A stretch of DNA of 13,404 nt from an uncultured Bacilli bacterium (lineage in GTDB: Bacteria; Bacillota_I; Bacilli_A; RFN20; CAG-631), in contig CAKPXF010000035.1 of NCBI GenBank assembly GCA_934201705.1, forward strand, positions 1 to 13,404, in the 5' to 3' direction. A program made the translations under genes and the position numbers. This document shows, one piece after another, positions 7,194 through 13,404 of this stretch. Within the stretch, counting starts at the first letter, position 1. The number at the start of each line of letters is the position of its first letter. The notes beneath the pieces are model-generated. The model made no database searches. It was not told the origin of the DNA and was given only the letters and a program-made list of their open reading frames with translations.

Positions 7194-7906
7194 TGAATAT
7201 TGTTTTAACAAATGATGATGGAATTGATTCAAATGGCTTAAAGCTCTTAGAAAACGTTTTAAAAAAATATGGAAGCGTTTATGTATTTGCACCAGCTACT
7301 CAACAATCAGCCAAAGGTTGTTCAATTACTTGCTTTAATGGAATTGATATAAAAAAAATTGATGAATTTCACTATAAGGTTTATGGTACACCAGTTGATT
7401 GTGTTGAAGTTGCCTGCGTTATTTTGCCTAAAATTGATTTATTAGTGTCAGGGTGCAACAATGGCTATAATTTATCTAATGATATTATGTATAGTGGAAC
7501 TTGTGGTGCTTGCATACAATCATCATTTGCTAATATTCCTTCCATTGCTTTTTCAATTAAGAACTATGAACATTTTCATTTAATTGAAAATTATGCCAAG
7601 AAGGCTTTAGATTATATATTTAAAAATAATTTATTGGGGAAGAATTATTTTTTAAATGTAAACCTCCCAATCTTATCATTGAAAGGAATAAAACTAACAA
7701 AGCTTGATAAAAATGTTTATGAAACATATTATGTTATCAAACAAATAAATGATAATTATGCAATTGAAAGAAATAAAATCAATACTCCAACTGACATTAT
7801 TTATGATTATAATTGTGTAAATGAAGGATATATTTCTATAACTCCCTTAACGCAAAATATCTTTGATACAGAATTATTTGAAAAAGTTTTTAATAAAATC
7901 AATTAA
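7193..7906 (+). CDS. surE: 5'/3'-nucleotidase SurE
   Basis: The 237-residue phosphatase acts on nucleoside 5'- and 3'-monophosphates. The metal site is seen as D8-D9 in LTNDDGI, S39 in TQQSAKG, and the Asn cluster of VSGCNNGYNL (85-94). The family motif YSGT(V/C)GA is present at 100-106. The ATG at 7193 gives the canonical MNIVLTNDDG start; another ATG at 7187 would overlap rdgB further. The protein is slightly short for the family (about 250 residues) and has Cys at positions usually occupied by Ile, Val or Ala (88, 104, 107). Third gene of the mnmM-rdgB-surE set; the three share nucleotide or RNA chemistry. Confidence 0.95.
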   Translation: MNIVLTNDDGIDSNGLKLLENVLKKYGSVYVFAPATQQSAKGCSITCFNGIDIKKIDEFHYKVYGTPVDCVEVACVILPKIDLLVSGCNNGYNLSNDIMYSGTCGACIQSSFANIPSIAFSIKNYEHFHLIENYAKKALDYIFKNNLLGKNYFLNVNLPILSLKGIKLTKLDKNVYETYYVIKQINDNYAIERNKINTPTDIIYDYNCVNEGYISITPLTQNIFDTELFEKVFNKIN

Positions 7907-7924
7907 TGAATGTTTTTAATAAAA
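7886..7924. repeat. 13-bp direct repeat at the end of surE
   Basis: GTTTTTAATAAAA occurs at 7886-7898, in the last surE codons, and again at 7912-7924, just beyond the stop. It may be a small local duplication or a chance AT-rich match. No clear terminator is present here. Confidence 0.4.
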
Positions 7925-7930
7925 ATATTA

Positions 7931-7953
7931 TGCTATAATAAAAAAAGAGGTGG
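7931..7953 (+). promoter_or_regulatory. Extended -10 promoter of the mgtE leader
   Basis: TGC plus TATAAT (7931-7939) is a perfect extended -10, which can work with a poor -35 (TGTTTT at 7911-7916, 17-bp spacer). GAGGTGG (7947-7953) follows about 7 nt later, where transcription should start, and serves the small leader ORF at 7963. The mgtE leader is therefore about 135 nt. Confidence 0.6.
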
Positions 7954-7962
7954 TTAAAAAGT

Positions 7963-8034
7963 ATGGACACGTATGTGATACTGAATTTAAAAAATAAACT
8001 TACTCATATCATAAATGTGTTTTGTATTTTTTAA
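7963..8034 (+). CDS. Putative 23-residue leader peptide upstream of mgtE
   Basis: An ATG at 7963, 9 nt after a strong GAGGTGG ribosome site, opens a 23-codon frame reading MDTYVILNLKNKLTHIINVF then CIF, ending in TAA at 8032-8034. It sits alone between an extended -10 promoter and mgtE, and its stop codon lies inside a hairpin (8019-8040). That arrangement is typical of translated leaders that control a downstream gene by attenuation or ribosome-dependent RNA refolding. I recognise no family, and no run of one amino acid points to a specific signal. The ribosome site is the main evidence that it is translated; it could also be a small protein in its own right. Confidence 0.5.
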   Translation: MDTYVILNLKNKLTHIINVFCIF

Positions 8035-8056
8035 CAAAACGTTTTTGCTATGAGTA
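8001..8056 (+). promoter_or_regulatory. Nested hairpins in the mgtE leader (possible attenuator)
   Basis: The inner stem is GTTTTGT (8019-8025) with ACAAAAC (8034-8040), loop ATTTTTTA, followed by GTTTTTG, which resembles a weak terminator. The outer stem TACTCATA (8001-8008) pairs perfectly with TATGAGTA (8049-8056), ending 8 nt before the mgtE ribosome site (AAGGAG, 8065-8070). Translation of the leader ORF to its stop at 8034 would melt both. I see no M-box (ykoK) magnesium riboswitch signature, the usual control of mgtE in Firmicutes. Confidence 0.45.
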
Positions 8057-8079
8057 TTCAAAAAAAGGAGAAAATAGCA

Positions 8080-9441
8080 ATGGAATTAGAAGAACTAAAA
8101 AATTTAATTAAAAATAAAAAAATAAAAGAATTTAAAGAAGCAATTGATAAAATGGAATACATTGATGTTGCTTCTTTAATTGATTCTTTATCCGATGAGG
8201 AGCAACTTATAGCTTTTAGAATGCTTCCAAAGGACTGTGCAGCAGATGTTTTTGCTTATCTTCCATCAAATAGCCAAGAGCAAATTATTTCATCAATTAC
8301 AGATAAGGAAATTTCAAATATCATTGAAGATTTATATATTGATGATGCCGTTGATATATTAGATGAGCTTCCTGCATCTGTAGTTAAAAGAGTTTTAGCT
8401 AATGCTAAGCTTGAGACAAGAAGTATTTTAAATCAATTCTTAAAGTATCAAAAGGATTCAGCTGGATCAATTATGACAACTGAATATATAGATTTAAAAG
8501 CTTCAAATACAGTAAAGGATGCAATTTTAAAAATTAGAACACAAGGACGAGATAAAGAGGAAATCTATACATGCTATGTTATTGATGACTCTCGTCATTT
8601 GATTGGAGTAATATCTGTTAAAACATTACTACTTTCTAGTGATGAAGAATTAATATCTTCACTAATGGATACAACATTTATTTATTCAACTACAAATGAA
8701 GATAAAGAGGATGTTACTAAAAAACTACAAAAATATGATTTGCTTGCTTTACCAGTTGTTGATAATGAAAATAGACTTGTAGGTATTGTCACTATTGATG
8801 ATGCTATTGACGTTTTACAAGATGAAAGTGAAGAGGACTTTGAAAAAATGGCTGCTATGTTACCATCTAATAAGCCATATTTAGAAATGTCAGTCTTTTC
8901 ACTTTATAAAAATAGAATTGTTTGGCTTTTAATTTTAATGATTACAGGTATGATAACAGGAGCAATTTTGCAAAAATTTGAAAATGCAATTGCCACATTA
9001 CCATTACTTGTTTCATTCTTACCAATGCTAAATGATACTGGTGGTAATTCAGGGTCTCAAGCTGCTACAATGTGTATTCGTGCATTAACAACTGGTGAAA
9101 TTACTACTAAGCAATGGTTTAAGGTATGGTTTAAAGAATTTAGAGTTTCTATTCTTGTATCTATTACTCTTGCAATATTTAACTTTGCAAGAATTATGTT
9201 ACTTCAAGTTGATGAGCCAGTTGATATGCGTTTTAAATATTCAATTGTTGTATGTGGAACTTTGATTTTAACTGTTATATTTGCTAAATCAATTGGTGCT
9301 TTATTACCACTTATTGCTAAGAAGCTAAAGCTTGATCCAGCAGTTTGTGCGTCTCCAATGATTACAACAATTATAGATTGCAGTACTATTCTTATTTACT
9401 TTGCTTTTGCAATGAATGTATTTTCTCAATATATAGGATAA
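8080..9441 (+). CDS. mgtE: Magnesium transporter MgtE
   Basis: The 453-residue protein is a Mg2+-gated Mg2+ channel of the inner membrane. It has the standard order: acidic, helical MgtE N domain (about 1-130), paired CBS domains (about 130-250), a plug helix and five membrane segments (about 280-450). The pore signature LPMLNDTGGNSGSQ lies at 314-327, and D433 in the last helix (TIIDCSTILIYF) corresponds to the pore Asp of the Thermus protein. The ATG at 8080 is preferred over one at 8050 because AAGGAG (8065-8070) precedes it and the family N-terminus begins there; the 8050 codon lies in the outer leader stem. The leader with a small ORF suggests regulation after transcription starts. ylbD follows 43 nt downstream. 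Confidence 0.96.
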   Translation: MELEELKNLIKNKKIKEFKEAIDKMEYIDVASLIDSLSDEEQLIAFRMLPKDCAADVFAYLPSNSQEQIISSITDKEISNIIEDLYIDDAVDILDELPASVVKRVLANAKLETRSILNQFLKYQKDSAGSIMTTEYIDLKASNTVKDAILKIRTQGRDKEEIYTCYVIDDSRHLIGVISVKTLLLSSDEELISSLMDTTFIYSTTNEDKEDVTKKLQKYDLLALPVVDNENRLVGIVTIDDAIDVLQDESEEDFEKMAAMLPSNKPYLEMSVFSLYKNRIVWLLILMITGMITGAILQKFENAIATLPLLVSFLPMLNDTGGNSGSQAATMCIRALTTGEITTKQWFKVWFKEFRVSILVSITLAIFNFARIMLLQVDEPVDMRFKYSIVVCGTLILTVIFAKSIGALLPLIAKKLKLDPAVCASPMITTIIDCSTILIYFAFAMNVFSQYIG

Positions 9442-9460
9442 CATAAATTATTAATTTATG
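9442..9460 (+). other. Short hairpin after mgtE
   Basis: CATAAATT (9442-9449) and AATTTATG (9453-9460) form an 8-bp perfect inverted repeat with loop ATT, directly after the mgtE stop. There is no T-run after it, so it is not a standard terminator. It may mark RNA processing or 3'-end protection between mgtE and ylbD. Confidence 0.35.
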
Positions 9461-9484
9461 CATAAACTTTAATAGGTGAGATTT

Positions 9485-9847
9485 ATGGATAAATTAGAAG
9501 AATTTAAATTATTTGTTAAAGACAAGCCTTATTTAGCAAATAAGGTGAAGGATGGAACCTTTACTTGGCAAACATTATATGAAACATATGATATCTTTGG
9601 AAAGGATCATGAGTTCTTTAAGGATGATAGTAAAGACAAAGAAGAGCCATCAAGTAGTAATGAGCCAACTGATAATGTTAATAAGTTAATTAATAATTTA
9701 AAAAAGGTTGACACTAAAAAAATTAGTGATGGACTTGAAAATGTCAAAAAAATAGTTGGCTTAATTGATGAATTTAGGCCAAATATATCAAGTAGTTCAA
9801 AACTAGCAACAAGTAGAATAAAACCATTTAGAAAGTATAACGATTAA
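9485..9847 (+). CDS. ylbD: YlbD-like protein (putative spore-coat family)
   Basis: The 120-residue product has a conserved-looking N-terminus (LEEFKLFVKDKPYLANKV, then TWQTLYETYDIFG) followed by an acidic, Ser-rich linker (about 45-65), an amphipathic helical part and a basic C-terminus. N-terminal pattern, size and position directly before ylbE and ylbF fit the YlbD family, named from a Bacillus coat-associated protein. Whether this organism sporulates is not shown by the window. The ATG at 9485 follows AGGTGAG (9474-9480); an in-frame GTG at 9476 lies inside that ribosome site. Assignment relies as much on synteny as on sequence; the biochemical role is unknown. Confidence 0.7.
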   Translation: MDKLEEFKLFVKDKPYLANKVKDGTFTWQTLYETYDIFGKDHEFFKDDSKDKEEPSSSNEPTDNVNKLINNLKKVDTKKISDGLENVKKIVGLIDEFRPNISSSSKLATSRIKPFRKYND

Positions 9848-9849
9848 AT

Positions 9850-10065
9850 ATGCGTAATGAAATTATTCAGCAATTAAATACTGATGAGGATTATTATTAT
9901 TTTTTAAGAGAAAATCCATTGTGGCACAAAATTTTATCTATTTACCCAGATAGGTTTAAAGATTTTTTAGATGATTATAAGGTGAAGCGTAAAAAAAGAG
10001 CAATAGATAAAATAGATGATATCAATGCTTTAATCAATTTAGCAGAAGCATTTTTGAAAAAATAG
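9850..10065 (+). CDS. ylbE: YlbE-like small protein
   Basis: The 71-residue product contains FLRENPLWHKILSIYPDRF (about 18-36), which matches the core of the YlbE family (an FIREQPxWYRxLSRxP-like pattern in Bacillus), then a basic segment KVKRKKR and a C-terminal helix. Molecular function is unknown. It starts 2 nt after the ylbD stop with no strong Shine-Dalgarno, so it probably relies on coupling to ylbD. Gene order ylbD-ylbE-ylbF is the Bacillus order. Confidence 0.75.
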   Translation: MRNEIIQQLNTDEDYYYFLRENPLWHKILSIYPDRFKDFLDDYKVKRKKRAIDKIDDINALINLAEAFLKK

Positions 10066-10074
10066 GAGAATAAA

Positions 10075-10422
10075 ATGGAAAAACTTTTTGACTTATCATA
10101 TAAGCTTCATGATGAATTATTAAACTCTAATGAATATAAAAATTTAAAAGAAAAAGAGCACTTAATGCTAAGTGATTTTTCTTTAAAGAATTTAATTGAT
10201 TCTTATCATGAATTACTTTTAAAATCATATAATGACAAATCAAAGGAATTGTTAAAAGAAATTCATTCAATAAAATTAAAACTTGATGAAAATGAATTAG
10301 TAATTAATTATAAAAAAGCCTATAAGAATTACCAACTATTAATTGCAAATGTTACAGAAATTGCCTTTAATGGCTTTAAAAATGATACAATAATTGATAA
10401 AATAATAAAGGCCAACCTATAA
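10075..10422 (+). CDS. ylbF: YlbF/YmcA-family regulator (RicF-like)
   Basis: The 115-residue, almost wholly helical protein fits the Com_YlbF family. In Bacillus, YlbF (RicF), YmcA (RicA) and YaaT (RicT) form a complex that modulates RNase Y-dependent mRNA maturation and affects competence, biofilm and sporulation. The sequence shows the typical pattern of an N-terminal helix, a central KEKEHL-type helix and a long C-terminal helix. It has no cysteine at all and is shorter than Bacillus YlbF (about 150 residues), so it lacks the tail Cys linked to the iron-sulfur clusters of the Bacillus complex. Assignment between YlbF and YmcA rests on position after ylbE and before rsmD. AGGAG lies about 8 nt before the ATG. 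Confidence 0.8.
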   Translation: MEKLFDLSYKLHDELLNSNEYKNLKEKEHLMLSDFSLKNLIDSYHELLLKSYNDKSKELLKEIHSIKLKLDENELVINYKKAYKNYQLLIANVTEIAFNGFKNDTIIDKIIKANL

Positions 10423-10436
10423 ATAGTGGCCTTTAT
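10405..10436 (+). terminator. Strong hairpin at the ylbF stop (terminator-like or processing site)
   Basis: ATAAAGGCCA (10405-10414) pairs perfectly with TGGCCTTTAT (10427-10436). CTAT and ATAG (10417-10426) can extend the helix inside the loop. It is GC-rich for this DNA. The ylbF stop (10420-10422) lies in the loop. No T-run follows on either strand, so it may attenuate or cleave the transcript between ylbF and rsmD instead of ending it fully. Confidence 0.55.
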
Positions 10437-10437
10437 A

Positions 10438-10465
10438 AAGTAATATAGGGGAAAGAAAATTACTT
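10438..10465 (+). other. Inverted repeat in the ylbF-rsmD gap
   Basis: AAGTAAT (10438-10444) and ATTACTT (10459-10465) are a perfect 7-bp inverted repeat flanking a purine-rich loop with GGGG. The loop resembles a ribosome site but no ORF of note follows it, so it is only a possible mRNA structure. Confidence 0.3.
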
Positions 10466-10503
10466 CATTTATATTATTAACATTAAAAGGAAATATATAC
10501 ATT

Positions 10504-11049
10504 ATGAGAATAATTGCCGGGAAATTTAAAAGTCGCAATATAATTGCTCCAGAAAATGAAACAACTAGGCCTAGTAGTGATAGAACAAGAGAGGGAATTT
10601 TTAATGTAATTGCCCCATATGTTTATAGTGCTAATGTTTTAGATATTTTTTCAGGGAGTGGTGCTTTAGCAATTGAAGCTATATCACGTGGGGCTAAAAA
10701 AGCTACTCTTATAGAAAATAATGATATAGCTCTTAAAGCAATTAATGAAAATATTAATTCCTTAAAAATAAAGGATGAATGTATTATTTTAAATAATGAT
10801 TATCATATTATTGAAACAATAAATGATAAATTTGATATTATTTTACTTGATCCTCCATATAAAATGGATGTAATGGACGAAATACTTAAAATAATTGAAG
10901 ACAAAAATCTTTTAAATGAGTATGGAGTTATTGTTTATGAATCGTCAGCAAATAATTGCTTAAAAGGTGCTTATAAAAATTACAAACTAAAAGTCAAAAA
11001 ATATGGAATTGCTTACGTTTCATTTTTATTTAAGCAAAAAGATAATTAA
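10504..11049 (+). CDS. rsmD: 16S rRNA (guanine(966)-N(2))-methyltransferase
   Basis: The 181-residue class I methyltransferase modifies G966 of 16S rRNA during small-subunit assembly. Signatures: MRIIAGKFKSR start, TRPSSDRTRE (21-30), SAM motif LDIFSGSGALAIEAISRG (46-63), and catalytic DPPY (116-119). Length is normal. The only ribosome site is AAAAGGAAA (10485-10493), an unusually long distance of about 11-13 nt from the ATG. Its place after ylbF is conserved in Bacillus, but coaD, which normally follows, is missing. The last 24 nt overlap the convergent ylbJ-like gene on the other strand. Confidence 0.95.
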   Translation: MRIIAGKFKSRNIIAPENETTRPSSDRTREGIFNVIAPYVYSANVLDIFSGSGALAIEAISRGAKKATLIENNDIALKAINENINSLKIKDECIILNNDYHIIETINDKFDIILLDPPYKMDVMDEILKIIEDKNLLNEYGVIVYESSANNCLKGAYKNYKLKVKKYGIAYVSFLFKQKDN

Positions 11050-11925
11050 TAAAATAAATGTGGATGTTATTATGATTAAAAACCTACTTAATAATATCTT
11101 TTTTATTGTAAAACTTATTTCTTTTAAATAGAACATTGATTGAAATATTATGGAAAATGATGAAAAGGAAATTATAATATTTAATAAAATATAATCAAGA
11201 AAACTTTTATTAGGAATATTTGCAAAAATAATTGAGCTTTTAGAAAATTCAAGTAATCCACTTAAAAATAATACTATTTTTTCATTTTTAAGAAATATAG
11301 ACAAAAATGATGAAATAAAGCTAAAAAAGAAAATGCAAAAGGCTATTGTAAAAATTGCTTTAAATGATGAATCCATTACTTCAAAGAATATATCTATTTT
11401 ATTTTCCGTATTAGTAATTAATATTTCTTTATTTTCTTTTTTTAGTGACGAAATGAATAATAATAAAAATGATGCTATATATAATGATATTATTATATAA
11501 ATAGTTTGACTATCAATTTTATATAAAACTAAAAATAAATAACTAAACGATGGAAAAAATGTGTACTTAATAATTCTTTCACCTTCAGTATATGTGATTT
11601 TATTTTTTTTAACAAATGAAGTTACTAATATTGCGCTATAAGGATAGCCACCAAGTAATGAAGCTATAATACAAATTAATCCATAGCTTGAAAGCCTAAA
11701 AATTTTACTGAGTGGTTTAAGTAATTTTGCTAGCATATTGATAGCGTCACTATATAAAACAAAATTTATGAAAATCATAAAAGGAAATAATGATGGAATA
11801 ATTACTTTATAAATAAAAACTATTGATTCATTTAATGATTTAGTAATTATTGATGAATATATAAATCCTAAAGCTGCAAATATAATAATAAGAATATTGA
11901 TTAGCTTATTTATTTTTTCTTTCAT
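11026..11925 (-). CDS. ylbJ: YlbJ-like multi-pass membrane protein
   Basis: The 299-residue product has about eight hydrophobic segments. The signature YKVIIPSLFPFMIF near the N-terminus and LGGYPYSAILV with EGERIIKYTFFPSFSYLF in the middle resemble YlbJ, a sporulation integral membrane protein with nucleoside-recognition (Gate) domains. The C-terminal SFSSFSIIFQSMFYLKEI is also placed as in YlbJ. In Bacillus ylbJ follows rsmD and coaD on the same strand; here it is next to rsmD but inverted, and shorter than Bacillus YlbJ (about 400). No Shine-Dalgarno is evident before the ATG. It lies 41 nt downstream of rarA past a strong terminator. Substrate and activity are unknown. Confidence 0.75.
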   Translation of the reverse strand: MKEKINKLINILIIIFAALGFIYSSIITKSLNESIVFIYKVIIPSLFPFMIFINFVLYSDAINMLAKLLKPLSKIFRLSSYGLICIIASLLGGYPYSAILVTSFVKKNKITYTEGERIIKYTFFPSFSYLFLVLYKIDSQTIYIIISLYIASFLLLFISSLKKENKEILITNTENKIDIFFEVMDSSFKAIFTIAFCIFFFSFISSFLSIFLKNEKIVLFLSGLLEFSKSSIIFANIPNKSFLDYILLNIIISFSSFSIIFQSMFYLKEISFTIKKILLSRFLIIITSTFILLIIFLLK

Positions 11926-11943
11926 ATTAAATATTATTTAAAA

Positions 11944-11980
11944 ATAAAAAGAAATAGAACAATTCACTATTTCTTTTTAT
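11944..11980 (-). terminator. Terminator of rarA (minus strand)
   Basis: A perfect 14-bp stem is formed by 11944-11957 and 11967-11980 around a 9-nt loop (TGAATTGTT on the minus strand). The rarA stop codon TAG falls at the loop edge, and the minus strand continues T-rich (TTTTTATTTTT). Being almost symmetrical, it might also act weakly on plus-strand transcripts. It separates rarA from ylbJ. Confidence 0.75.
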
Positions 11981-13235
11981 ATAATTCCTTTAAATTAGTA
12001 GTTCGATTAATTCTTTTTAATCTTTCGTAATTTTTAATCAATGATAATTCATATGGTCCTGAAGAATAATTAGGGTTATAAAATTTCATATCTTTAATTA
12101 ATGATGGTAAGTATTGAATCTTTTCAACAACATCAAGCCTATCATAATTATATTTCTCATCATCCTCTAAACCAACAGGTGTTAGCTTTAAATAATCAGG
12201 CATTAAAAAATCTTTAGTATTAACAAGCTCAATTGCACTGTGTATTCCGGCTTCTGCACTTTTTGATTTAGGAGATAAAGCTAAATCAACTACAGCAAAG
12301 CCAAGAGGAATGCTAGCTTCAGGAAAGCCAACAATTTTGGCAGTTTGAATAGCATTATAGGTTCTATCAACGGCTTGAGGATTAGCAAGGCCTACATCCT
12401 CATAGGCTGTCACTAATAAACGCCTTTCAATTGATTCTAAATCATCTGCCGCTATTAAACGTGCAAGATAATATAATGCAGCATCAACATCAGAGCCTCT
12501 TATTGATTTTTGAAGAGCACTTACAGCATCATAATGACCATCTTCATCTTTATCGATTGTAATATTTGCTTTTTTAATAATACTTTTTATTGTATCTTCA
12601 GTAATAGTTTCATTTTCATTTACAACAAATGAAGCTATTTCAAGCTTATTTAATGCAAATCTTAAATCACCACTTGAATATGAGGCTAATAGTAAAGTGG
12701 CTTCTTTTGTAATTTTAACTTTATTATCTAAGCCATCCTTGCTAGAAATAGCATTATTAATTGCATAAACTATAGCATCATTATTTAAAGGCTTAATTTC
12801 AACTAAATGTGTTCTGCTTAAAATAGCATTATTAATTGCATGATATGGGTTAGCAGTCGTAGCACCTATTAAAATGATTGTTCCATTTTCAATATGAGGC
12901 AATAGAATATCTTGTATATTTTTATTTAGACGATGAACCTCATCAATAATTAACAAAAAAGAATTTTCAAATGAAGCTTCAAATATTGCGGCTTCAATAT
13001 CCTTTTTTGAACATGTCACAGCATTTAAGACTTTATGCTTTAAATTCATCTCACTAGCAATAGCTAAAGCAAGTGATGTTTTTCCAGTCCCTGGCTTTCC
13101 AAATAAAATCATTGAGCATAAAGAATTATTCTTAAGCATATTAGTTATAAATTTACCTTCACCTAAAATATGCTCTTGACCTAATACTTCATTTGTATTT
13201 TTAGGCCGCATTCTAAAAGCAAGTGGTTGTTTCAT
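11967..13235 (-). CDS. rarA: Replication-associated recombination protein RarA (MgsA, AAA+ ATPase)
   Basis: The 422-residue clamp-loader-like AAA+ ATPase acts at stalled replication forks. It shows the RarA start MKQPLAFRMRP, Walker A GKPGTGKT (46-53), Walker B and DEVH box LLIIDEVHRL (94-103), sensor 1 GATTANP (124-130), and the RarA C-terminal region with SIRGSDVDAALYYLARLI, AYEDVGLANP and ALSPKSKSAEAGI. Start choice is uncertain: an ATG at 13250 adds MQFYN but directly abuts AAAGGAG (13257-13251), leaving no spacer. The ATG at 13235 matches the family start but lies 15 nt from that site. I favour 13235. Transcribed opposite to all other complete operons here. Confidence 0.95.
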   Translation of the reverse strand: MKQPLAFRMRPKNTNEVLGQEHILGEGKFITNMLKNNSLCSMILFGKPGTGKTSLALAIASEMNLKHKVLNAVTCSKKDIEAAIFEASFENSFLLIIDEVHRLNKNIQDILLPHIENGTIILIGATTANPYHAINNAILSRTHLVEIKPLNNDAIVYAINNAISSKDGLDNKVKITKEATLLLASYSSGDLRFALNKLEIASFVVNENETITEDTIKSIIKKANITIDKDEDGHYDAVSALQKSIRGSDVDAALYYLARLIAADDLESIERRLLVTAYEDVGLANPQAVDRTYNAIQTAKIVGFPEASIPLGFAVVDLALSPKSKSAEAGIHSAIELVNTKDFLMPDYLKLTPVGLEDDEKYNYDRLDVVEKIQYLPSLIKDMKFYNPNYSSGPYELSLIKNYERLKRINRTTNLKELYKKK

Positions 13236-13271
13236 ATTATAAAATTGCATCTCCTTTCATAGGATATATTT

Positions 13272-13300
13272 ATTTTAATCATTTTATATATTATAATCAA
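13272..13300 (-). promoter_or_regulatory. Possible rarA promoter
   Basis: On the minus strand, TTGATT (13300-13295), a 17-bp spacer and TAAAAT (13277-13272) precede rarA. The surrounding 13251-13404 region is almost pure A/T with many TATAAT-like words, so the choice is weak. Nothing else recognisable was found in this 154-bp end segment apart from a short TATAC/GTATA inverted repeat at 13392-13404. Confidence 0.35.
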
Positions 13301-13404
13301 TATATATAATATTATAATATAAATATAATACCCGTTTTTAGGATTTAACACTATATTATTTAGACTCAAATAATATTTTTGATAAATTACTTATACAAAG
13401 TATA

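Noticed and set aside
7940..8079. M-box (ykoK) magnesium riboswitch before mgtE
   Set aside because: None of the conserved M-box sequence blocks I know could be found, and the leader is shorter than the usual element.
1..13404. Alternative genetic code (TGA as Trp), since no gene here stops with TGA
   Set aside because: Trp is encoded by TGG where checked and no gene contains an in-frame TGA; lack of TGA stops among about 14 AT-rich genes is not surprising.

Overview
The window is strongly AT-rich, uses TGG for Trp, and shows no in-frame TGA, so the standard bacterial code fits. It looks like a Bacilli-type low-GC Gram-positive (Bacillota), possibly one of the uncultured gut lineages near Erysipelotrichia/RF39. 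The main support is synteny: ylbD-ylbE-ylbF-rsmD with a ylbJ-like gene beside them, and xerD directly before deoB, both as in Bacillus. The lineage is an inference.

Layout. Positions 1-250 are intergenic. They hold a 12-bp direct repeat that may be a transposon-end relic, and a promoter whose -35/-10 spacer contains a run of ten G. This promoter drives a 633-residue surface protein with a pilin-type N-terminus and a GLUG-like beta-helix passenger (251-2152), followed by two tandem terminators. From 2277 to 5957 is a tightly overlapping operon: dCMP deaminase, DNA polymerase IV, a XerD-type recombinase and phosphopentomutase. The last two share one uninterrupted reading frame across an A8 run. 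From 6057 to 7906 is mnmM-rdgB-surE. From about 7934 to 11049 is the magnesium transporter gene mgtE, with a structured leader encoding a small peptide, then ylbD, ylbE, ylbF and rsmD. On the minus strand are rarA (13235-11967), ended by a 14-bp-stem terminator, and a ylbJ-like membrane protein gene that converges on and overlaps rsmD.

Shared themes. Several genes handle nucleotides and DNA damage (dCMP deaminase, DinB, RdgB, SurE, DeoB, RarA), and two modify RNA (MnmM, RsmD). coaD and ylbG, which accompany the ylb genes in Bacillus, are absent here.

Most unusual points: (1) a probable phase-variable promoter (G10 in the spacer) in front of a large pilin-like surface protein; (2) the in-frame xerD-deoB join at an A8 run, where adding or losing one A restores a normal stop for xerD; (3) the mgtE leader, where a 23-codon ORF ends inside a hairpin nested in a second stem reaching towards the mgtE ribosome-binding site. 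No CRISPR array, tRNA, rRNA or intact transposase was seen.
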